Shown here piece after piece: positions 56,481 to 64,000 of a DNA stretch of 64,000 bases (positions within the stretch are counted from its first letter, which is position 1; every line of letters starts with the position of its first letter). The stretch is from the NCBI GenBank assembly GCA_007922195.1, contig ML682028.1:16438156-16502155 (forward strand), given 5' to 3'. The notes below the pieces were generated by a model. The model did not search any database and was not told the DNA's origin. It worked only from the letters and a program-made list of their open reading frames with translations. A program made the translations under genes and the position numbers. The stretch is from Podocnemis expansa. Lineage: Eukaryota > Chordata > Testudines > Podocnemididae.

Positions 56481-57271
56481 CAGACTAGTATAAACTTCCC
56501 TGTAAGACAGTGTAGCAGTTTTGTGATTTATGGCCAAAGCTAATTGGTTCCCAAATTTTAGATGGTTAGTAGAATTGGTCTGAGCACAAATCTATTTTTC
56601 TCTCTATGATCCAACATACAGTAACTTCGATAAAGAGGGCAACATAATTTCTAGCTCTTTGGTTGATGTAAAGAGATATGATTGACATATGTAACATGTG
56701 GGAAATATTTCACTTATCATTACAATTATTTACCCAATCTATTATGCAGCTGTTTCGTGGCTCTCCATAACCTTTTGATACTCAGGCTGGAATTAATTTA
56801 AACTATAGGGATACAGAAGTCAGCTATAAACCTATTCCAAATGTAGACCACTGTCATTATATGGATAAGCACTTGTTTTATTTAGTTTTTAAGTCCATGA
56901 AATCAGAAAGGAAATTACATTTGTTAGGCTGTTTGCTTCATAACTGAGGTTTCTATTCCTTGTGAAATCTGAGTTTACAGAGAGACCTTTCATAACTTTT
57001 AAAACCTTGAGAAGGTTTGCACATTTTCAAGAAACACACAGCAAACCTACTTTTGGAATGGTTATGAGAAATTAACACATTTTTATTTGTTTAATATGGT
57101 CTTTTAAGGTATGTCATTTATTTTCCAATAAGGACAATCAACTAGATTCTCAAGGTAAATTGTGAAAAACAACTGCAATGTAAGTCAGAAAAGTGTTTGG
57201 AAGTGAGTGAAAGAGATGTCAGGTTCCTCGTTTTGCCCATTATGAATAATATGATATCAAATGATCTAGCT

Positions 57272-57459
57272 CAGGGGTCTCAAACTCAAATCATCATGAG
57301 GTCCTCATGGGGACTAGTATGTTAGCCTGAGGGCCGCACCACTGAAACCTTTTCATACAACAATTTTGCAAATATTGGTAACAATAGCATTGTTGCAGGC
57401 TGCAGAAACTAGCTTTAGGGGCCGCATGCAGCCTGCAGGCCATGTGTTTGAGACCCCTG
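57272..57459. mobile_element. hAT-type MITE, second copy of the CAGGGGTCTCAAAC family
   Basis: The ends CAGGGGTCTCAAACTCA and GTTTGAGACCCCTG are clean inverted repeats. The flanks ATCTAGCT (57264-57271) and ATCTAGTT (57460-57467) agree at 7 of 8. It has the same family ends and similar length (188 bases) as the element at 52074-52256. Confidence 0.88.
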
Positions 57460-57737
57460 ATCTAGTTCAATCCCACCAAACTGTGACCTCCATATGTCAA
57501 ATAGGAATTACATCTTCAATAGCAGAGGCTAGAAGTGGAAAAGATACGAAGAATCAATCAAATGTCCACTGAAGACATTGGGAGCCTTCCCATTAATGTC
57601 ACATGTTGTATTGAGTTCATGCTTAGCTGTCTTGTACATCCCTATCAAGGTAGAATATCATTTATCCATTACTTTGTCAGTAAGAATCATTTAGTTTAAA
57701 AGTATGGAAAGAAATCTGGACTAGAACAGCAGCAAAA

Positions 57738-58035
57738 TGTGACACAAACAAGGAGTCCAATGGCACTTGTAAAGACTAACTAATTTATTTATCTCATGAG
57801 CTTTCATAGGAGAAGACCCTACTTCATCAGATGCTTTGAAGATGAGGGAGCTTAGTTGTACAGGATACATGGAACTAAACTAACTTAGTTCGCCCACTTT
57901 CAAAGCATCTGACAGAGTGGGATTTTCTCCCACAAAAGCTCATGCAATAAGTAAATCTGTTAGTCTTTAAGAGTGCCACAGGACTCCTTGCTTGTTTTGC
58001 TGAACTAGACTAATATGACTGTCCCTTTGGAATAG
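57738..58035. mobile_element. Penelope-like terminal repeats, palindrome
   Basis: The left arm (antisense) reads ACAAACAAGGAGTCCAATGG and AAAGACTAACTAATTTATTT. On the minus strand of 57794-57834 it keeps CTGATGA, a hairpin and GAAA with the outer stem GCAT/ATGA. The right arm (sense) has CTGACAGAGTGGG, CCCACAAAAGCTCATGC, TAAATCTGTTAGTCTTTAAG and ends GACTGTCCCTTTGGAA; its core is damaged. About 60 bases lie between the arms. Confidence 0.75.
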
Positions 58036-58447
58036 GAAAATGTGAGAATCACCAAGAAGCATATATACAAAGTGAATTGACTTGCACTCTCTCATTCTTA
58101 CATCAGAGGGAGGAGAAAGCACCCTGACATAAAAAGTTAAGTTGTGAATAAAAGAAAGGATATAATCATTTGATATCTTAAATTACCTTCAGCCAGGCAA
58201 TTTGGATCTTCAGAAGCTGGTATTAATGTTGGTCTGTGTTGCTGTTTAGTTTCATGTATCCTGTGCAACCGACAAAACAAGACTTAGATGAGCAAACCTT
58301 CTTTGATGTCCTGGGTGCTATTAGTTCAGTTAATATCTCCAGTGTATTTAGGTAGGGTCACATATCTTTAGTTATGTCCAGTTGTGTATACCCGCTGCCT
58401 GTATTTAGGTGGGATAGGCTCTGGGTTTAGCCAAATATTTACTGATC

Positions 58448-58743
58448 TTACCAAAGCATTTCTCAATCTGATGCTCCAATAGCGCTTTAAGGGGCAGTAT
58501 GTCCTTGTCTTTATAAATCAGATGTCCTGATTTAGGCCCTGATTCAGCCAGGAGCTTAAGTATGTGCCTGAGTTGAAAAATGTAAGTAACCTCTGTTTTA
58601 CCAAAGCATTTCTCAATCTGATGCTCCAATAGCGCTTTAAGGTGCAGTATGTCCTTGTCTTTATAAATCAGATGCCCTGATTTAGGCCCTGATTCAGCCA
58701 GGAGCTTAAGTATGTGCCTGAGTTGAAAAATGTAAGTAACCTC
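58448..58743. repeat. tandem duplication, 150-base unit, two copies
   Basis: The unit starting TTACCAAAGCATTTCTCAAT occurs at 58448 and again exactly 150 bases later. By eye the copies differ only at GGGGCAG/GGTGCAG and GATGTCC/GATGCCC, so the duplication is young compared with the surrounding repeats. The unit contains GGCCCTGATTCAGCCAGGAG, part of a common reptile repeat. Confidence 0.9.
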
Positions 58744-58789
58744 ACTGAGGTCTGATTTTTGAAGTTATTTAGGTGCCTAACGAGAGTAC

Positions 58790-59060
58790 TGCCAGTGCCG
58801 TCCTTGAGGTTGGGTGAGCTGGGTGACCGCCCCAGGCCCTGTGGTTCTGTGATCCCCGTGCTGCCCCACTGCCGTGCTGCCTTTTCTCCCTGCCTTTGCG
58901 GCAAGCTGAAGGCAAGGGAAGGGGATGGGAAACCCAGCCTCTGCCCTGCCCCAGGTGGTGGAGTGGCTGGCTCAGGGATGGGGTGGGTGCATGGATCCCC
59001 CAGTGACTGATTGGCTCTGGCTTCTTTCCCCACCCCTCGGGAAAAGACCTGAGTACTGGC
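58790..59060. repeat. GC-rich repeat-like piece
   Basis: A GC-rich block (CGCCCCAGGCCCTGTGG and similar) in AT-rich flank, open in several frames on both strands. I recognise no domain; it is most likely a retroposed or transposon segment. Confidence 0.3.
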
Positions 59061-60489
59061 AGAGATCAACAGGTGTCTGGCACTAGATAACTATGAGAAT
59101 CTGGACCCAGGAGACCTCTGCATTAAGCACGTTACTGCAGTGAGGATTCATAGGCTTTCATTGTTGGCTAGTAAGTTTTATTTCAGCACCAATGAAAGCA
59201 AGTGAGGAACATCATGTCACGTAACTGCCACTGAAAAGAATCCAGTGCCACATGCCAGCTTTCCCGAGAACATCGCTGGTTTCTTTGGGCAGAGGGACTG
59301 AAAAGTCAGTGTGCACGGTGGCCAAGTTGGTTTCAGTGTCTCTCAGCTGGCTGGTATGTGGTGTAACGCCTATTGCTGTGGATAACTGGTTCTCACTAGA
59401 GAAGACAGTGGAATTTCAATCAGCATCCTGGGAAGGGTGGAAAGCAGTTCCAGTTTCATTGGTCCAGCATTCAAAATAGTTCCTCCCTTTGGGTGAGCAG
59501 TTCCTCATTTCAGATCCCATGACCTCAGAGCCCATTTAGTTGGCATTCAGACATATGATTAAAGTTAAGACAATGAGATTTAAGCACATGCTTAAAGTTA
59601 AGCAATTGCTTATATACTGTCCTAAATATGGCTGCTTTGCTGAACCAGGGCCTTTTCAGTAGTCCCAATGAAGTCAATATGCACTGGAGGCAATCTAGTG
59701 CCTAGCACCTGCAGTGAATGGGATCATTAACAGAGTAAAGTGCTACTCAGCATAGATAGTGTGGCCAAATCAAGCCTCTATTTTGATTTCGCCATTATGG
59801 TGAGTCTTTATATGGGAGAACAGCAAAGGTGTGTGTGAAAAACTACCACCAAGACATGAGAGAAATCAATCTGGTTTATATTTTTGTATCCCATCTAAAT
59901 TTTAAAGCAACTGATGTTGGGGATTAGATCATTAGAAACCCCTTCCAAACAGCTAAGTTTCTGTTTCTCTGACCTGGCTTTTGAAGTGCATTTGATTTGA
60001 ATAGACATTGACCATAGGCTGCCTCAGCCTGCAGTTCATGTGTTTGCTTTTTCTCTCTGGAAAACGGGTTTTTCTTTTTACTACTTCCTATGTGCAAATA
60101 TGTATTGTAAAAATGGATTTTGCCTGTGTGCGATCTTTCCGGGGCTGTATTTTTGTTTGTAAAACTACCATTTTCTCTAAATGCAGAAAAGTAAAAAGTT
60201 TGGTTTGGTTTCTGAATTGTGCGTGGAGCAAAACCAGTCCGCAAACAAAGGCCAGTGCTGGGCTTGTAATGTTTAACTTTTCAGTGACTTTATTGAGGCC
60301 GAGCTTGTGACAGCTATACTTTTCAGGGGTTGGGTTTTGTGCCTTATATTACTTTAGCATCTGAACACTCAAGTTAAGATCCGACTTTGCTCAGTGCTGT
60401 GGAAGTGTGACAGCTGTGATCTTGGCCTACATAGTGCAGATTGAACCAAGGACTTCCAAAACTGAGTGCCTAAATATCTACAGCTTGAA

Positions 60490-60660
60490 CTAAGGGGCCA
60501 GGGTCTGTAGCAGGGGTTATACCGGAGTCGTATCTTCTATGGAATGGCACAAAGGGAAATCTATTATCTTGAGGGAAATTCTGTGACCTGTATAATACCA
60601 GAGGTCCAACTAGATGACCATAATGGTTCCTTCTGGCCTTGGGATCTTTGAATCTGTAAT
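60490..60660 (+). mobile_element. CR1 LINE 3' end
   Basis: It reads GAGGTCCAACTAGATGACCA, TAATGGTTCCTTCTGGCC and TTGGGATCTTTGAATC, the sense 3' end of CR1. Upstream, GAGGGAAATTCTGTGACCTG also fits. It abuts the left end of the Harbinger-like element. Confidence 0.75.
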
Positions 60661-61095
60661 ACACCCTGACCAATATTTTATATATGGGCCTGATTGACAC
60701 TACAAAATTAGATTGACTTGTGTCTACACTCAAATTTATCTCCAGCTGACATAAGCACCCCACTAGAGCAACACAGGAAAACCACCTTCCCAAAGGGCGT
60801 GGAGCGTTAGTTGGCCTAGCTAAGTCAACATGATGTACATAATAGATGCTGCATGACCTGTCCCAATAATGGTTCTCCATCAGCTCAGGCCCACACTGTC
60901 CTATTGCGTGTAACAGTGATATTTCTGGCCACAGGTGTAAATGGAAGCCACACACTCGCTTGAAAACCTTGCATGTATTTTTAAATGTCTCTTCCTGATT
61001 GCCTCCATTAGTAGACCATACTTAGCAGTACTCCCTTGTTGTGTGCTACTGCCTAACTGACCATGCCAGCTCCATTTACTAGACATATTTGTGCC

Positions 61096-61290
61096 TGGAA
61101 TAAACAGGAGGTGTTGGATCTTCTGGAACTGTGAGGGAGAAGAGGCTAGCTAGGTAAGCTATGGATCAGCTACAGAAATAGGGAGATCTACAAAAAGATT
61201 GCATGGGAGATGCAGGCAAAGTGGTATGACAGGGATCAATAATGATGTCAAATGTAACTGAAGGAACTACCTTGACTTACAGGGCATATC
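61096..61290 (+). pseudogene. Harbinger Myb/MADF-like DNA-binding protein remnant
   Basis: The + strand reads WNKQEVLDLLEL, stop, then after decay YRNREIYKKIAWEMQAKWY, DRDQ and further on LKELP. W-x3-EVLDLLELWGE, RNREIYKKIA-EMQ-K-YDRD and C-x-KLKELR are the pattern of the SANT/MADF protein that partners Harbinger transposase and helps its nuclear import and end binding. Several stops make it non-functional. Confidence 0.6.
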
Positions 61291-62227
61291 ACAAGCTCTG
61301 GTAGGCCAGCAAATGATCTGGTGCAGGCCTGCTTCAACAACAACAATCTGCGTGCCATGCCTGGCAGGGACCCAACTAGCTCCCCACACACCACCATGGA
61401 TTCTCAGGGGTGCTTGAGAAAAAGAGACACCCTGCCATGAACAGTAAGGAGGTATGTGTTGGGGAAGATGAGGAGAGGGATTCACCTAAGCTGTGAGGCA
61501 GGACCTGTTTCAGACTCCGCTGCAGTTTTGAAGGTTGAGAACAGCCATGTCTAATGAAGGGGTCAGGGACCTCGAGTGAGTGTGTGTCTGCATTTTCCTT
61601 TTACAATGTTTAAATTTAAAGATGGCACCCACTGGCTATGTCTACACCTATTTTTTTAGTTCAGACTTTCTAGTCCAAACTAAGAAAAGTCTGAGGTTAG
61701 TCCAAACTAGCCCTTGGCTTTTTACTTTGAACAAGCCATGCATCCTACCTCCCCATATAGGAGCACATAAAGGAGAACCACTGACCTGTGAGAACCACAG
61801 CGGACTTGTATGTGCAATGAAATGGACAGAAATTTTTGCCTTTTCAATTTCCAATTACTATCCCATTAAGTTATGTTAAAAGTTTGTAGGTTTTTTTCCC
61901 TTAATTATTGTGCATTGCTTTTTCTGCACTGGTTTTTGCTCCTCAATAAACTTCTATTTTTTGAAAATAAAATAATCATTCCCAACATCTATTGAGGAAT
62001 GAACAGCGGCACCCAAAGCACCCACTAACTCGTAGATGTAGTGCATGAAAGAAAGGGCTCACGGATTCAACAAAACACCCAGCTGTATTTATAAACGTAT
62101 GGCAAGCACTGCCTATCTCACAGCTTTAATAAAGCTAAAAGTCATACTTAAAAATATATGGCAAACACTATACTATTCTTAACAGTACTCAAAGTTTCAG
62201 GCCCCGTGACCAGTCTGGCTCAGAGCA

Positions 62228-62672
62228 CTACTTTGGCTGAATGTTAAAGAGCCTTTTACAATTGCCTTCAACCGAACAGCTCCATACTGAGTTTTTGTGT
62301 CTGATAGTCAGCCATGTCACCTCTGCTTTGTGTGGCAGCTTCTTCTCCTTTGCCTCGCTGATACTATGGAGGACACAACAGGCAGCTACTACTCTTGGGG
62401 TGTTTTTCTCTCTGACATCCAATCTAGTGAGCAAATGCTGCCAGCTTCTCTTAAATCTTCCAAAGCACTTCAAAGTCATTCTGCACCTGCTGAGCTAGTA
62501 GGTCGTTGAATCTTTCCTTGTTTCCAGGGATGGCAGCCTTATTTCTTCCTCCACAGTCGGATACTTTCCCATGCTGTCTTCTCTCCTGTCTGGGAAGGAA
62601 ACTGTTCTTCCATGTTTGGCCATAGACTTTAAAATATAACACCATTAAGTATCCATATCTTCTCACAGCCAT
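62228..62672 (-). pseudogene. PIF/Harbinger transposase C-terminal remnant
   Basis: On the minus strand, FGRFKRSWQHLLTRLDV is followed by TPRVVAACCVLHSI. This matches the C-terminal block of Harbinger transposases (AFGRLK-RW--L--R-D, then VVAACCVLHN), near the last catalytic acid of the DDE nuclease. The preceding part, ERFNDLLAQQVQNDFEV, is in another frame, so a frameshift lies near 62455-62480. The N-terminal catalytic part is not readable. It is a dead copy. Confidence 0.75.
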
Positions 62673-64000
62673 CTCATGATGACATTATTCACCATTGTTT
62701 TATTAGTTTTCAGAAAAGACCTCACTCTTACAATGCAGCTGTATCACATACAGTCAGTTCATTCAATTGCTTATCACTTGAAGCTCAGACCCCCACCCCC
62801 TCGCCTTTACATACTGGTAAACCTTTGCAAAGGATTTTCCTGGAGGCTTCTAGTCAAGCTGTGAAGAAGGTGACATGAAGTCTGGTGGTGAAGGAAGCCC
62901 CATGCTGCTTCTTTCCCTATTTGTTAGGTTAATAGGTTTGTTTAGCTAAAATGTAAAAATGACCTGACATCGGTTTTGCCTGAAGATCAGGTCAGTCAGA
63001 AACTCAAACACACACTTCTTTGTCTAGGGCAGATTCGTTTACCAGCTACTCCTACCATGTCTTGTTTGAACACACATAAGTCAGAATTTTAGCACATATC
63101 CATCATTTTTATACCCCTATGTACATACATCATACAGAAACATTAATGATCACTGAGTTATTAGTGTCAAAGCTATGTCAATGGACAAATCCCTTCCTTT
63201 TCTGTAGGAAATGTCTACACTATGTCGTTACAGCTGCGGCACCATCTAACTATGTCTCTGAAGCTATTGCAGTGCAGACATAACGCAACATGAACTCACA
63301 GTGGGCTTAATGTGGTTTAGTTATTCCACTTTGAATTCACACCTTTACTTCATTTGGATTAATTTTCCTGAGTGCTCTGTGTAGACAAGCCCATAGTGAT
63401 GTTTGTCTTAGTCTGCAACCAACTTGCCACAAGAGCCTTAGAGAAATGAACTGCTCAATCCTCTTTATGGGCTATTAATTTTGGGTTCGGAAGATGGCAC
63501 CAGAAATATCAACAGTATTAAATATTTTAGTGTTCATTATTTTAGCAAACACTTCTGGTAGCTAATGCCCCTATGCCACAATCCCAAACTGCCTCCTACA
63601 CCTTCCAGATGCAAAATCCCTACTGCACCCCTCCTCCGCTCCCAAAACCTACTGTCAATGCTAGGAACTGAGGCCCACTGAAAATGTGGGCTGGGTTACA
63701 TGAAGTGAATTTAATAGCCAACTATATGCACATGGGCTGCCATGTGGATTTTAATAGTCATTTCTATATTTAATCCATTTTAAACCCTCCATTTCTTCAT
63801 TTAAATGAAGCTGCTATAGAATTTTCTGTCTGCTGCCCCAGGGTACTGCAAAACACCCAGGGCCTTGCAGCAAAATTGAAGTCTAGCTTGCCGTGGGGGG
63901 CATCTAGGGTCTTGTCCATAGTCTTATGACTCTGTCACCAACACTTCCAACCAGAACCTCTGCTGGTGTCAGTTGCTATTGATTTTGATGGTGCTGAGAC

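Larger units (their letters stand above)
60686..63392. mobile_element. decayed PIF/Harbinger transposon (two-gene type)
   Basis: The left end GGGCCTGATTGACACTAC and the right end, reversed, GGGCTTGTCTACACAG are similar. Inside are a Myb/MADF-like remnant on + (61096-61290) and a transposase remnant on - (62228-62672), the two proteins of this superfamily, here convergent. The limits are tentative: further TCTACAC-type motifs at 61636 and 63210 could mark nested MITEs or the true ends. Confidence 0.5.
56481..64000. other. 3' flank of CRISPLD2
   Basis: About 7.5 kb with no recognised exon. It contains a hAT element (57272-57459), a Penelope-like palindrome (57738-58035) and a 150-base tandem duplication (58448-58743). 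It also has a GC-rich piece (58790-59060), a CR1 3' end (60490-60660) and a decayed PIF/Harbinger transposon (60686-63392). In human the next gene, ZDHHC7, lies on the opposite strand; I see none of its exons here. Confidence 0.6.

Noticed and set aside
60470..60955. 161-codon minus-strand open frame
   Set aside because: It runs antisense through a CR1 3' end and into the start of the Harbinger-like element, and the translation shows no domain.
56481..64000. search for ZDHHC7 exons (next gene in human)
   Set aside because: No DHHC cysteine-rich motif or C-terminal exon could be read on either strand; the gene probably lies beyond the window.
1..64000. CRISPR arrays, operons, bacterial promoters, prophage
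   Set aside because: The spliced genes and vertebrate repeats make this eukaryotic nuclear DNA; the regularly recurring sequences are dispersed transposon copies, not spacer-separated repeats.

Overview
The window is vertebrate, almost certainly sauropsid and most likely turtle, nuclear DNA. Coding sequence is confined to short exons with GT/AG splice sites inside long AT-rich introns. The interspersed repeats (many Penelope-like terminal repeats, CR1 LINE 3' ends, hAT and PIF/Harbinger-type DNA elements, old MIR copies) are of the kind I know from turtle genomes. The species call is inference from repeats and gene order; I could not search a database.

Two protein-coding genes lie in tandem on the + strand. 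(1) Positions 1 to about 6.7 kb hold the 3' end of USP10, a ubiquitin-specific protease: its last two coding exons (1281-1346, 5639-5826), a roughly 0.87 kb 3' UTR and a good poly(A) signal (6688-6693). (2) CRISPLD2, a secreted CAP/LCCL protein, fills most of the rest. Fourteen coding exons from 25939 to 55216 join without a phase conflict into 500 codons plus a stop, and a candidate non-coding first exon lies near 19.7-19.9 kb. USP10 next to CRISPLD2 is the order I know from human 16q24. The two genes work separately: USP10 is an intracellular deubiquitinase, CRISPLD2 an extracellular protein.

The intergenic stretch (6.7-19.6 kb), the CRISPLD2 introns and the 3' flank (56.5-64 kb) are mostly mobile-element debris. 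The most interesting part is a Penelope-like retroelement family with about 15 partial copies. One copy (15.57-15.97 kb) still shows a GIY-YIG endonuclease end. Many copies carry a short motif that reads like a minimal hammerhead ribozyme (CTGANGA, hairpin, GAAA, short outer stem), and three keep the whole core. Six copies are palindromes made of two inverted terminal repeats; the largest (51815-52605) has a hAT element with an 8-base target duplication nested in one arm. Near 60.7-63.4 kb there is a decayed two-gene PIF/Harbinger transposon with convergent Myb-like and transposase remnants.

I found no tRNA, rRNA or CRISPR array. Nearly all other open frames in the window are chance frames or lie inside repeats.
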